Shown here in pieces: positions 8,289 through 16,088 of a DNA stretch of 64,000 bases. The translations under genes were made by a program, and so were the position numbers. The stretch covers positions 1-64,000 of the forward strand of contig DVKD01000052.1 of the NCBI GenBank assembly GCA_018716285.1, given 5' to 3'. Under the pieces are notes generated by a model, which did not search any database, was not told the DNA's origin, and saw only the letters and a program-made list of their open reading frames with translations. This DNA is from Candidatus Merdivicinus faecavium. GTDB taxonomy: Bacteria; Bacillota; Clostridia; Oscillospirales; Ruminococcaceae. Every line of letters starts with the position of its first letter. Within the stretch, counting starts at the first letter, position 1.

Positions 8289-9110
8289 TTGAACATTCGC
8301 ACCGACCTCGCAGTAGAACGGCTCGACCTTTCCGCACCGCTCCCATCCGGCGCGGCCTGCCGGGAGCTTCGCCTGCACGGCGTGCCCTGCACCCTGGTGG
8401 AGATCCGCGGGCAGCAGGCGGCCCGGGCCGTCGGCAAGCCGGAAGGGCGGTACTACACCCTCTCCTGCACCCCTTTTGCCCGCACGCCGGAGGACTTTTC
8501 CGCGGAGGTAGAAGCGGTGGCCGGGGTGATCGGGGGCCTGCTGCCCCGCGAAGGGACCGTCCTGACCGTCGGGCTCGGCAACTCCTCCATCACCCCGGAC
8601 GCTCTGGGGCCGGAGACGGTCCGGCTGCTGCTGGCAACCCGCCATATCGACGGGGAGAGCGCCGCCCTCGCAGGCCTGCCCGGCCTGCGGCCCGCCGCCG
8701 CGATCGCGCCCGGCGTCCTCGGGCAGACCGGCATGGAGACCGCCGAGATCCTCTCCGCCCTGGTCCGCGAGATCCGCCCGGCGGCGGTCATCGCGGTCGA
8801 CGCGCTGGCCGCGGGGGATTTTTCCCGGCTGGGGGCGACCGTCCAGGTCAGCAACAGCGGCATCTCCCCCGGCTCGGGGGTAGCCAACCGCCGCAAGGAG
8901 CTGAGCGCCGGGACCCTCGGGGTGCCGGTGGTCGCAGTCGGGGTGCCGACGGTGGTGGATTATCCGGGCAAATCGGGCGCGCCCATGATGGTGACGCCGC
9001 GGGAGGTGGACGTGATCATTGAAAACGCGGCGAAAACCATCGCCTTCGCCATCAACCGCGCCCTCCAGCCGGAGCTTTCACTGGAAGACCTGCTGGCGCT
9101 GGTCAACTAG
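8289..9110 (+). CDS. gpr: Germination (spore) protease GPR
   Basis: A 273-residue A25-family endopeptidase that degrades small acid-soluble spore proteins at germination. IRTDLAVE, GLGNSSITPDALGP, PGVLGQTGMET, DALAA and VSNSGISPGSGVANRRKEL are family signatures. The start must be the TTG at 8289, with AAAAGGAG upstream, because a TGA stop in the same frame lies at 8271. It therefore begins only two residues before the IRTDLAVE segment that follows the propeptide in Bacillus GPR. The protein also looks shorter than Bacillus GPR. Divergent from rpsT; no convincing sigma-F or sigma-G promoter was identified. Confidence 0.93.
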   Translation: MNIRTDLAVERLDLSAPLPSGAACRELRLHGVPCTLVEIRGQQAARAVGKPEGRYYTLSCTPFARTPEDFSAEVEAVAGVIGGLLPREGTVLTVGLGNSSITPDALGPETVRLLLATRHIDGESAALAGLPGLRPAAAIAPGVLGQTGMETAEILSALVREIRPAAVIAVDALAAGDFSRLGATVQVSNSGISPGSGVANRRKELSAGTLGVPVVAVGVPTVVDYPGKSGAPMMVTPREVDVIIENAAKTIAFAINRALQPELSLEDLLALVN

Positions 9111-9117
9111 GCGCCGG

Positions 9118-9519
9118 TCAGCTGATCTCCTCCCAGCAGAGGGCGGCGCCGCCCTCTGCCGAACGGAAACGAAAGGTGAGGCTGCACCGGCCGCGCGGGC
9201 CGGGAATGAGGATGCCCGCAGGCCGCTGGGCATCTAAAATCAGGCGGGAGTCCCCGCTGCGCACCTCGGCCCGCAGCTCCCCCCTGTCCGGGCCGCCTTC
9301 CAGCCAGAAACGGTAGGGCGCCGCTCCGTCGAGCCGCAGTCCCCGTTTCACAAATCCGGTGCAGGCAGATACCTGGACGCTGTACCGCGCCTTTCCCCGG
9401 GAGGCGGCAAAAAACAGCGCCCGCTTCACTTGAAACGTCAGGAGGCCGCTCTCCCACAGCCGGGAGAGGAGCAGCCCCAGCAAAATGACCGCTGCAAACG
9501 CAGCTGCTATCCAACCCAT
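9118..9519 (-). CDS. Small membrane-anchored protein, unknown
   Basis: A 133-residue protein with one N-terminal hydrophobic segment (about residues 3-20) and a soluble domain with no motif I recognise. GAGGGG lies 6 bases before the ATG at 9519. It is the last gene of the minus-strand cluster that includes the acetyltransferase and the heparinase-like gene, starting a few bases after the acetyltransferase, so cotranscription is likely. It converges on gpr with 7 bases between the stops. Confidence 0.55.
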   Translation of the reverse strand: MGWIAAAFAAVILLGLLLSRLWESGLLTFQVKRALFFAASRGKARYSVQVSACTGFVKRGLRLDGAAPYRFWLEGGPDRGELRAEVRSGDSRLILDAQRPAGILIPGPRGRCSLTFRFRSAEGGAALCWEEIS

Positions 9520-9531
9520 CCGATCTACCCC

Positions 9532-10172
9532 TCAAAATTCATGTACCGGCGAACTCCCCGCAGCTGCAAGCAGGGCGGGAGGCGCTGTGTCAAACTGCAG
9601 CCGCCCGAAGGCCTCCGGCGGCATGACCTTCCGCAGGAAGGGAAGGCTCTGCTCCAGATCGTTTGCCCTTCCGCCGATGACCGGGTCGGTGAGAAGGCGG
9701 AAGCCAAAGTCGCTGTACAGCTTGATGGCGCGGCAGCTCCCCGGCTGGGTGTGCAGGCAGACCGGGAGGTCTTCCTCCCCAAGCGGGGCGAGGACGGCCG
9801 AGAGGAGCGCCCTCCCCAGCCCGCGCCCTCGCGTTCCCGCTTCACCTTGAACCAGTGGACGGTGTTCACCCGGCCGTAGGCTTTCCAGACAAAGCAGGTG
9901 CCGGCGACTTCCCCGTCCGGGGCGCAGAGCAGCCTGCACCTCTCAAAAAAGAGGTCCCCGTGCGGCGCGTAGACCTGCGCGAAATACCGCTCCATGTACG
10001 GGCGGTATTGCCGGGCGGTCTCCGGGCCGTCAAAGTGCAGGTCCATCCAGAGGGGCAGCTCCTCCCGCCGGGGCGGGCGGAGGAAATACCCGTCCGGGAG
10101 GGGAGAAAACGCCTCCCGGACGGGCCGGCGGCAGGCCATAAACAGGTTGCCGTCCGGAATTTCAGCCGCCAT
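9532..10172 (-). pseudogene. GNAT acetyltransferase, frameshifted
   Basis: From 10172 the frame encodes a GNAT-like protein through FVWKAYGRVNTVHWFKVKRE. Near 9825-9830 it turns into serine/arginine-rich nonsense. The natural continuation, RGLGRALLSAVLAPLG and KLYSDFGFRLLTD, which carries the acetyl-CoA loop (RGLGRA), lies in another frame and ends at 9532. One extra G in the run at the break would restore a single gene. This is either a real inactivating deletion or a sequencing error. If read straight, the original frame ends at 9525. The start at 10172 has AAGGAG 8 bases upstream. Confidence 0.75.
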
Positions 10173-10177
10173 CCCGC

Positions 10178-12058
10178 TCACTCCTTTTCAAAGCGGAGGC
10201 AGATCTGCCCTTCCCGCGCGGGATTTTCCACCGTCAGGACCAGCCGCCAGACTCCGTCGCCCCAGACCGGCGAGAGCTTCGCATCCGCAACGGGGATCCA
10301 CTCGGAAAGGGCGGAGAGCGCCGCGCCCTCCCAGCTTAAACGGAGCCTGCCCTCCCCGCTGTCGAGCAGGACGCTGTCCGGGAAGACCTCGGGCTCTTTG
10401 GCGGTGAGCAGGTTGAGGGTGAGGGTGTTCTGCTCGCCCGCAAAGGTCCAGTAGTCGGCGATTTCCACATAGGCGGGCGCCTGCGCGCCTGCCCCGCGGA
10501 CCAGTCGGTAGCTGCGGCGGTAGGAAGAAATTCCCGCCTCCGCGGGATAGGCCGCGCGCAGCTCGAGGGAGAAGTCCGCCTCCCTGTCGGAGGCGCTGTA
10601 GCGGACGTCCTCCGCGCGGAACTCCGCGCCGGGACATTGCATCTGCCCGTTGATGGTGGGGAGGTTGTGGTACTGGGACTGCATCGTCCAGATCCGGTAA
10701 CGCTCATCGCTGAAGGTCTGGCGGGTATACACCCCGACCCCAGCGTCAATGAGGACCGGTTTGCCGTCCAGATAGAGGACGCAGGAGCCGACGTCGTTGT
10801 GGTTGTGGCTTTCGGCGTTATGGCCGCCCTTGGCTGCAAGGTAGAGCCCCTCTTTGGAGGCGTTTTCCCGCGCCGCCATCACCTGGATGCCGGGGAACCA
10901 GACGTCCCGCTCATAAGGCGGGGTGAGACCGCACGCGGCCATCTCCTTCTGGGTGAAAAGGCAGGGCAGCATCCGGCGGAGGGAGCCTTCCTGCATCCGG
11001 TAACTGCGCGAGGGGATGCCCGCGGCGAGACCCATCAGCTTCTCATCCCCGATGCACCTGCCGTAACGGTAGACCATGCAGCTCGAAATGTTGACCCGGG
11101 CGCCGCCGTCGGCAAAATTGACGAAATAGTCCCCGTCGATGTGGGCGCGGTAGAGGAAGCGCCCGATCTCCCCGATCAGTTTCTCCCGGAAAAGGTCGAT
11201 CTTGCCGCCTGAGGCGAGGAAAAGCTGCTCGAGGCAGTCAAAGAGCGCGCCGCCCGCAGCCCCCCAGTAGGAGGTGCCCTCATCGCAGCCGCCGTCCTCA
11301 TGGTAGGCGGCGAGGAATCGGTCGAGGCAGGTCAGAATCTTTTCCAATGCAAGCCGGCGGCGGGTTTCGTCCCGCTCCCCCAAAAGGAAAACGGTGATCA
11401 GGTTGGACAGGATCCAGGGATTCCAGTTATTGACCGTCTGATGATAGCCCATCCACCAGAAATCGCAGCGGGCCAGGAAGGGCTGTTTGATCCGCCGCTC
11501 CATCTCGATGTCAATCCGGCGGCTCACCTGCCAGCTGACGCTGTCCAGCAGGCCGCCCATGAGATACTGGATCCAGGTGAGAAGGGCCGCAGTCTCGCTC
11601 GCAAACAGGTCGATGTAAGGGTCCTCGACGTCGGGCAGCATCAGCTGCATCGCGCCGGGGACACCGCTGTAATTTGCCCCGTTGTGGGCGGAAACTCCCC
11701 AGAAGGATTCTTCGCAGATGCACCAGATGCCGTTGACGATGTCGTTGGCAAACCGCCCTTTCCCTTCGATGCACTCGCCGATCACCAGCCATTCCAGGGC
11801 GCGGCGGCGGGCAAAATGCGGTTTTTCATAGATCTCCCGGTCGCCGCTGCGCCGGAATTCCATAAAGGCGGCTGCGGAGAGGAAGGGCCACTCGTACCCG
11901 AGGAAGCTCTCCGCCTTCTCAAGGCAGAGCGTTTTCAGCTCCTCGGGGACCTTCTCCCACTCCTCCCTTTCCGCGCGCTTCGGGTAAAGCCGGGTGGCGG
12001 AAGCGGGCGGGAGGCAGGCGGAGAGGTCGTGCGTGTTCAGCCATTCTGTCAGGATCAT
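10178..12058 (-). CDS. Heparinase II/III-like protein, cytoplasmic
   Basis: A 626-residue protein with an alpha-helical toroid N-terminal half and a beta-sandwich C-terminal half. Key motifs are NNWNPWI, DEGTSYWG and KGGHNAESHNHNDVGS, whose Asn/His/Tyr-type residues match heparinase II/III polysaccharide lyases. There is no signal peptide, so it probably acts inside the cell on imported oligosaccharides, releasing unsaturated uronic acids. The upstream KDG-type kinase and KDPG aldolase genes supply the matching catabolic steps. The exact substrate (heparan, alginate, other uronan) cannot be told. It overlaps or abuts the downstream acetyltransferase, suggesting one transcript. Confidence 0.82.
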   Translation of the reverse strand: MILTEWLNTHDLSACLPPASATRLYPKRAEREEWEKVPEELKTLCLEKAESFLGYEWPFLSAAAFMEFRRSGDREIYEKPHFARRRALEWLVIGECIEGKGRFANDIVNGIWCICEESFWGVSAHNGANYSGVPGAMQLMLPDVEDPYIDLFASETAALLTWIQYLMGGLLDSVSWQVSRRIDIEMERRIKQPFLARCDFWWMGYHQTVNNWNPWILSNLITVFLLGERDETRRRLALEKILTCLDRFLAAYHEDGGCDEGTSYWGAAGGALFDCLEQLFLASGGKIDLFREKLIGEIGRFLYRAHIDGDYFVNFADGGARVNISSCMVYRYGRCIGDEKLMGLAAGIPSRSYRMQEGSLRRMLPCLFTQKEMAACGLTPPYERDVWFPGIQVMAARENASKEGLYLAAKGGHNAESHNHNDVGSCVLYLDGKPVLIDAGVGVYTRQTFSDERYRIWTMQSQYHNLPTINGQMQCPGAEFRAEDVRYSASDREADFSLELRAAYPAEAGISSYRRSYRLVRGAGAQAPAYVEIADYWTFAGEQNTLTLNLLTAKEPEVFPDSVLLDSGEGRLRLSWEGAALSALSEWIPVADAKLSPVWGDGVWRLVLTVENPAREGQICLRFEKE

Positions 12059-12099
12059 GCCGGATCAGTCCTTTCTTTGGTGAGGATCAAAATTTGCGG

Positions 12100-12133
12100 A
12101 AATCCCCCCGCACAAACCGTTACGGGGGGATTT
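12100..12133. terminator. Hairpin terminator after the sugar kinase gene
   Basis: Perfect 11-bp arms AAATCCCCCCG and CGGGGGGATTT flank a short loop, with A/T runs at the outer edges. It lies between the sugar kinase stop and the heparinase-like gene, so it may attenuate or separate the two units. Confidence 0.8.
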
Positions 12134-12146
12134 TTCCGAATCCATG

Positions 12147-13166
12147 CTACCGCTGTACGCGGCCGGAGCCGTCGCCGCCGGCCAGCTTCTCGACCTCCGC
12201 GACGCTGACGCGGTTGTAGTCGCCCTCGACCGAGTGCTTGAGGGCGGAAGCGGCTACCGCGAACTCGACGGCAGCCTGGGAATCCTTGCCGGAAAGCAGG
12301 GCGTAGATGAGCCCGCCGCCGAAGCTGTCGCCACCGCCGACCCGGTCGACGATGTGGAGATGGTACTGCTTGGAGAAGCAGTAGTTCTCCCCGTCATAGA
12401 GCATGCCGGCCCAGTCGTTGTCGCTTGCCGAGATGGAGGAGCGCAGGGTGATGGCGACCTTCTCGAAGCCGAAGCGGTCGGCCAGCTGCTTGGCGACCGA
12501 CTTGTAGCCCTCGTGGTTCAATTTGCCGCCGGTGATGTCGGTGCCCTCGGCCTCGATGCCGAAGACGTCCTTCGCGTCCTCCTCGTTGGAGATGCAGACG
12601 TCGACGTACTCGCAAAGCTTGGTCATCGCCGCGCGTGCCTGGTCGCGGGTCCAGAGCTTGCCGCGGTAGTTTAAGTCGCAGGAGATCTTGACGCCCTTCG
12701 CCTTGGCGGCCCTGCAGGCCTCGAGGCAGATCTCGACGAGGTTCTCGCCCAGGGCGGGGGTGATGCCGGTGAAGTGGAACCAGTCGACGCCCTCAAAGAT
12801 GGCGTCCCAGTCAAAATCGGAGGGCTTGGCCTCCTGGATGGCCGAGTGGGCGCGGTCGTAGATGCAGACGCTGCCGCGCTGGGAAGCGCCCTTTTCGAGG
12901 AAGTAGATGCCGACCCGGTCGCCGCCGCGGACGATCTTCGAGGTGTCGACGCCGAAATAGCGGAGCGAATCGACCGCCGCCTGGCCGATGGCGTGCTTGG
13001 GAAGCTTGGTGACGTAGGCGACGTCGACGCCGTAGTTGGCAAGGGAGACGGCGACATTGGCCTCGCCGCCGCCGAAGGTGGCCTGCATCTGGTCGTTCTG
13101 GAAGAAACGGTAATAGCCGTTGGGGGCAAGGCGGAGCATCAGCTCGCCGAAGGTGACAACTTTCAT
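12147..13166 (-). CDS. kdgK: 2-keto-3-deoxygluconate kinase (PfkB family)
   Basis: A 339-residue ribokinase-family sugar kinase. The N-terminus has FGELMLRLAP and FGGGEANVAVSLA, and the C-terminal RVGGGDSFGGG holds the catalytic aspartate and anion hole. Family members with this N-terminus phosphorylate 2-keto-3-deoxygluconate to KDPG. The adjacent KDPG aldolase gene, 20 bases upstream in transcription order, supports that substrate. Together they convert uronate-derived KDG to pyruvate and glyceraldehyde 3-phosphate. Fructose or another keto-sugar cannot be fully excluded. Confidence 0.85.
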   Translation of the reverse strand: MKVVTFGELMLRLAPNGYYRFFQNDQMQATFGGGEANVAVSLANYGVDVAYVTKLPKHAIGQAAVDSLRYFGVDTSKIVRGGDRVGIYFLEKGASQRGSVCIYDRAHSAIQEAKPSDFDWDAIFEGVDWFHFTGITPALGENLVEICLEACRAAKAKGVKISCDLNYRGKLWTRDQARAAMTKLCEYVDVCISNEEDAKDVFGIEAEGTDITGGKLNHEGYKSVAKQLADRFGFEKVAITLRSSISASDNDWAGMLYDGENYCFSKQYHLHIVDRVGGGDSFGGGLIYALLSGKDSQAAVEFAVAASALKHSVEGDYNRVSVAEVEKLAGGDGSGRVQR

Positions 13167-13186
13167 CAGAAATCCTCCTCAATATA

Positions 13187-14155
13187 TTATTTCTGGACAA
13201 GATGGATGGCGAAGCCGCAGATCTCCTCGGAAAGGTAGATCGCCTTGAGGTTCTGCTTCGCGTCGTATTTCGCCGATTCCCAGTTGAAGGCGACGCCCTT
13301 GCGCTCGAAGAAAGCGACCGCGCGGGAGACGCTGTTGGCCGCGATGGCGATGTGGCCGTTTCTGCCGAGGTAGGGGCTCTTCATCAGCTCGACCGCGGTC
13401 CCGGCGAAGACGGAGCTGTTCCCCTCCTTGGCGGCAAAGCCGAAGAGCGTTTCGAACATGGCCGCGCCCTTCTTCGCCTCCTCCTCATTCCCGGCGTTGA
13501 TGCCGATGTGCGCCAGCTCGAAGCCGAGCATCAGCCGGACAGCGCCGCGGGTCAGCTCAGTGATGGCGGCGTAATTGCCGGCCTTTAAGAGGTCCTCGGA
13601 GACCATAAAGCTGCCGCCGCAGGCGATGATCTTGGGGAAGGCGAGGTAGTCGAGGAGATTTTTCTCATTGATGCCCCCGGTGGGCATAAAGCGCAGCTGG
13701 GTGTAAGGGGCGGCCATCGCCTTGATGGATTTGACGCCGCCGTTTGCCTCGGCGGGGAAGAACTTGACGACAGTAAGCCCCAGCTCGATGGCGGCCTCCA
13801 TGTCGGAGGGGGTGGCGCAGCCGGGCAGGATCGGGACGCCCTTTTCCAGGCAGTAGGAGACGACTTTGGGGTTGAGGCCCGGGGAGACGATGAATTTCGC
13901 CCCCGCCTCGACCGCCTCGTCGACCTGCTTTGTGGTGAGGACGGTGCCCGCGCCGACCAGCATGTCGGGGAAGGCTTTGGTCATCCGCGCGATCGCCTCC
14001 TTGGCGGCGGCTGTGCGGAAGGTCACCTCCGCGGCGGGAAGCCCGCCGTCGCAGAGGGCTTTGGCCAGCGGTTCCGCCTGCGCGGGATCTTCGATCTTAA
14101 TGACGGGGATCAGCCCGTAGGACTGGATCTCGTCAATCATGGTTTTGTTTGCCAT
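13187..14155 (-). CDS. eda: KDPG/KHG aldolase fused to a VOC-like C-terminal domain
   Basis: A 322-residue protein. Residues 1-205 are a class I KDPG aldolase with EVTFRT (Glu43), GAGTV, PGCATPSDME and VVKFFPAE, whose Lys131 is the Schiff-base residue. KDPG aldolases are normally about 210 residues. The remaining 110 residues, starting near FELAHIGINAG, have the pattern of a glyoxalase/VOC fold, including NGHIAIAANSVSRAVAFFERKG and a final CGFAIHLVQK. The reaction cleaves KDPG to pyruvate and glyceraldehyde 3-phosphate; the role of the extra domain is unknown. First gene of the kdgK operon, with its own promoter. Confidence 0.9.
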   Translation of the reverse strand: MANKTMIDEIQSYGLIPVIKIEDPAQAEPLAKALCDGGLPAAEVTFRTAAAKEAIARMTKAFPDMLVGAGTVLTTKQVDEAVEAGAKFIVSPGLNPKVVSYCLEKGVPILPGCATPSDMEAAIELGLTVVKFFPAEANGGVKSIKAMAAPYTQLRFMPTGGINEKNLLDYLAFPKIIACGGSFMVSEDLLKAGNYAAITELTRGAVRLMLGFELAHIGINAGNEEEAKKGAAMFETLFGFAAKEGNSSVFAGTAVELMKSPYLGRNGHIAIAANSVSRAVAFFERKGVAFNWESAKYDAKQNLKAIYLSEEICGFAIHLVQK

Positions 14156-14193
14156 GAAAACATCATCCTTTCTGAATTTTATCTTCTACACTA

Positions 14194-14222
14194 AGCATAG
14201 CGTTTTTTCTCAATGTTCTCAA
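14194..14222 (-). promoter_or_regulatory. Promoter of the eda-kdgK operon
   Basis: On the minus strand -35 TTGAGA (14222-14217) and -10 TATGCT (14199-14194) are 17 bases apart. ATTGAGAA occurs twice within the -35 and spacer region. Confidence 0.6.
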
Positions 14223-14274
14223 TTCCCGTACATCACCAAAATTCGCGGCAGCAATTTAGAAGTTTTGTTCACTG

Positions 14275-14284
14275 TCAACGTTGA
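14275..14284. promoter_or_regulatory. Palindrome TCAACGTTGA, possible operator
   Basis: A perfect 10-bp palindrome lies about 55 bases upstream of the eda promoter and 65 bases upstream of the mreB-like promoter. Its form resembles LacI- or GntR-type operator cores. No regulator gene is adjacent, so this is only a candidate. Confidence 0.35.
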
Positions 14285-14348
14285 AAAAAGCCGTCTGCCG
14301 GCAAAATGAAGATAAATTGTAAAAAATTCTCGATTCGACCGAATTTTA

Positions 14349-14378
14349 TTGGAATTCCCATCCTTTTTGCGGTATAAT
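14349..14378 (+). promoter_or_regulatory. Promoter of the mreB-like gene
   Basis: TTGGAA (14349-14354) and perfect TATAAT (14373-14378) are 18 bases apart. The expected start near 14386 gives a leader of about 120 bases. Confidence 0.7.
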
Positions 14379-14415
14379 AGATTCAGATGTGCGCCGCAAA
14401 AGCAGTTTTGATCCC

Positions 14416-14454
14416 GTTTGTCCGCGCAATGCATGCGCATTGGCGCGGGCAAAC
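14416..14454 (+). promoter_or_regulatory. Long leader hairpin before the mreB-like gene
   Basis: The arms run from GTTTG through CCGCGC and AATGC to an ATGC loop and back through GCATT, GGCGCGG and CAAAC. About 17 pairs form with small bulges. It lies in the predicted untranslated leader, 35 bases before the RBS, and has no T run, so it is not an obvious terminator. Confidence 0.55.
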
Positions 14455-14507
14455 AAAACAACGATCTGTAAAATTCGACAGTTTTATACAAGAAGGAGGC
14501 GTTCTCT

Positions 14508-15524
14508 ATGGCGGGAGTAGATCTTGGAATCGACCTGGGAACGACAAAAATCATTATTTACAGGAGAGACAAGGGCATTGTGCTGGAGGAGCCGAGCGTG
14601 GTCGCCTACAACACCCGTTCGGGCAAGGTCGTCGCCGTGGGCCATGAGGCGCTGGCGATGCTGGGCAAGACGCCCGCTTACATCCAGACCGAGTGCCCCA
14701 TCCGCGACGGGGTCATCTCCGACCACAAATACACCGAGTATTTGGTCAAGGAGTTTGTACGCAAAGTTACGAAAAGCTACCTCATCAAGCCGCGGATCGC
14801 CATCTGCATCCCCTCCGCCATCACCCATGTCGAGGCGCGGGCCGTCGTCGACGCTGCGATGAGCGCGGGAGCCCGGCAGGTCTACCTGGTGGACGAGCCG
14901 CTGGCCGCCGCGATCGGCGCGGGGATCGACGTCGTCCGGCCGGAGGGCCACATGCTTGTCGACTCGGGCGGCGGCACGACCGACGTCGCCGTCATTTCGC
15001 TGGGCGGCATCGTCACCGCGAATTCCCTGCGGGTGGCCGGCAACAGCTTTGACGAGGCGATCGTCAAATACATCCAGAACACCTACAAGCTCGCCATCGG
15101 CACCAAGGTGGCGGAGAACCTCAAAAAGGAGATCGGCTGCGTCTTTGACCCGGAAGAATCGGTCACGGCGACGGTCAAGGGCCGCAACCTGCTGACCGGA
15201 TACCCGGAGCAGATCACCATCACCCAGACCGAGCTTTTCGAGGTGCTGCGCCCCTTTGCGGCCGAGATCGTCATGGCGGTGCGCAGCGTGCTCGAGCGGA
15301 CGCCGCCTGAACTCATCGGCGACATCCATGAAAACGGCATCATCCTCACCGGCGGGACCTCCCTCCTGCGGGGGCTTTCCGAGCTGATCGAGGAGAACAC
15401 CGGCATCACGACCCGCCATGCCGAGGACCCCATCCGAAGCGTCGGCATCGGGACCGGCACCTGCTTCGAGTGCATGAGCGAGCTGAAGGAAGGCTTTGAA
15501 AACGCCGCGACCTACTCCCACTGA
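14508..15524 (+). CDS. mreB: MreB/Mbl-family actin-like cell-shape protein
   Basis: A 338-residue bacterial actin. The N-terminal phosphate-1 loop reads LGIDLGTTKIIIY, the phosphate-2 loop VDSGGGTTDVAVIS, and the adenosine motif ILTGGTSLLRG. Length and motifs match MreB, Mbl or MreBH, which form membrane-bound filaments that guide lateral wall synthesis. No mreC or mreD follows, so this is probably a stand-alone paralogue (Mbl/MreBH type). AGAAGGAGG lies before the ATG. It is a single-gene unit between its promoter and the terminator at 15553. Confidence 0.9.
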   Translation: MAGVDLGIDLGTTKIIIYRRDKGIVLEEPSVVAYNTRSGKVVAVGHEALAMLGKTPAYIQTECPIRDGVISDHKYTEYLVKEFVRKVTKSYLIKPRIAICIPSAITHVEARAVVDAAMSAGARQVYLVDEPLAAAIGAGIDVVRPEGHMLVDSGGGTTDVAVISLGGIVTANSLRVAGNSFDEAIVKYIQNTYKLAIGTKVAENLKKEIGCVFDPEESVTATVKGRNLLTGYPEQITITQTELFEVLRPFAAEIVMAVRSVLERTPPELIGDIHENGIILTGGTSLLRGLSELIEENTGITTRHAEDPIRSVGIGTGTCFECMSELKEGFENAATYSH

Positions 15525-15552
15525 GGAGGAGCGCTTTTTCCCAAAACAGGAC

Positions 15553-15592
15553 AAAACCGCCGCCCGGAAGGCTTTATCCGGGCGGCGGTTTT
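15553..15592. terminator. Bidirectional terminator after the mreB-like gene
   Basis: Perfect 15-bp arms beginning AAAACCGCCGCCCGG and ending in TTTT, with a 10-base loop. The A and T ends make it usable by both convergent genes. Confidence 0.9.
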
Positions 15593-15616
15593 CCGCCTGT
15601 ATGGCGCGGCGCGCAA

Positions 15617-15934
15617 TCAGTCGAGGCGGAAGACCTCGGTCATCAGGGGCTGGGCGCCTGTTTCGGGGTCCATTTCCATCACCATGACGTCCTCCATATA
15701 GCGGTTCCAGCGGGCGACGACCGGGCTCTCCGCCTGGACGCGGGCGGCATAATCCCGCCCTTTCTCACATTCATAGTAGCCGAACAGGTCGTTCCCCACA
15801 TTCCAGATGCTGTAGTTGCAGATGCCGGCCTCCTTGAGCAGCGCCTTCATCTCGGGCCAGATCTCGTCGTGCCGCCGCTTGTACTCCGCGAGCATCCCAT
15901 CCTTCACGACCGCCTTCCAGGCATAGCGTTCCAT
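15617..15934 (-). CDS. rhaM: L-rhamnose mutarotase family protein
   Basis: A 105-residue ferredoxin-like-fold protein of the RhaM/DUF718 family. ERYAWKAVVKDGMLAEYKRR, NYSIW and MEDVMVMEMDPETG are typical. RhaM interconverts alpha and beta rhamnose. No other rhamnose genes are near, so the sugar could differ (fucose or another 6-deoxysugar). The start at 15934 is fixed by GGAGGA 6 bases upstream; an in-frame codon at 15952 lacks this. It has its own promoter. Confidence 0.85.
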   Translation of the reverse strand: MERYAWKAVVKDGMLAEYKRRHDEIWPEMKALLKEAGICNYSIWNVGNDLFGYYECEKGRDYAARVQAESPVVARWNRYMEDVMVMEMDPETGAQPLMTEVFRLD

Positions 15935-15967
15935 AAACACTCCTCCAATCACCGCATGATTTTCTCC

Positions 15968-15996
15968 ATTTTACTGCAATATGGACGAAAAAGCAA
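15968..15996 (-). promoter_or_regulatory. Promoter of the rhaM-like gene
   Basis: On the minus strand -35 TTGCTT (15996-15991) and -10 TAAAAT (15973-15968) are separated by 17 bases. Confidence 0.55.
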
Positions 15997-16005
15997 GCGT
16001 TTCTC

Positions 16006-16034
16006 TTTACTTTCAGACAAAAAAACGGTATACT
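16006..16034 (+). promoter_or_regulatory. Promoter of the methionine operon
   Basis: The -10 TATACT (16029-16034) has a weak -35 TTTACT 17 bases upstream. The leader before the first gene would be only about 45 bases, too short for an S-box riboswitch. Confidence 0.5.
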
Positions 16035-16088
16035 GTTGATAAGATCAAAACACGGCGGCCGGCCCGCCCGCGCAGAAAGGAGCCCATC

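Larger units (their letters stand above)
14156..14507. other. Divergent regulatory region between eda and the mreB-like gene
   Basis: This 352-base gap has no gene. It holds a minus-strand promoter for eda, a 10-bp palindrome, a plus-strand promoter and a long leader hairpin before the MreB-family gene. These are listed separately. Confidence 0.8.

Noticed and set aside
15981-16088. N-terminal extension of the MetH activation-domain gene
   Set aside because: It would overlap the promoter, and the sequence before MTLAPKQ is basic and uncharacteristic; the RBS supports the start at 16089.
16040-16088. S-box (SAM) riboswitch before the methionine operon
   Set aside because: The leader is only about 50 bases and contains no S-box core.
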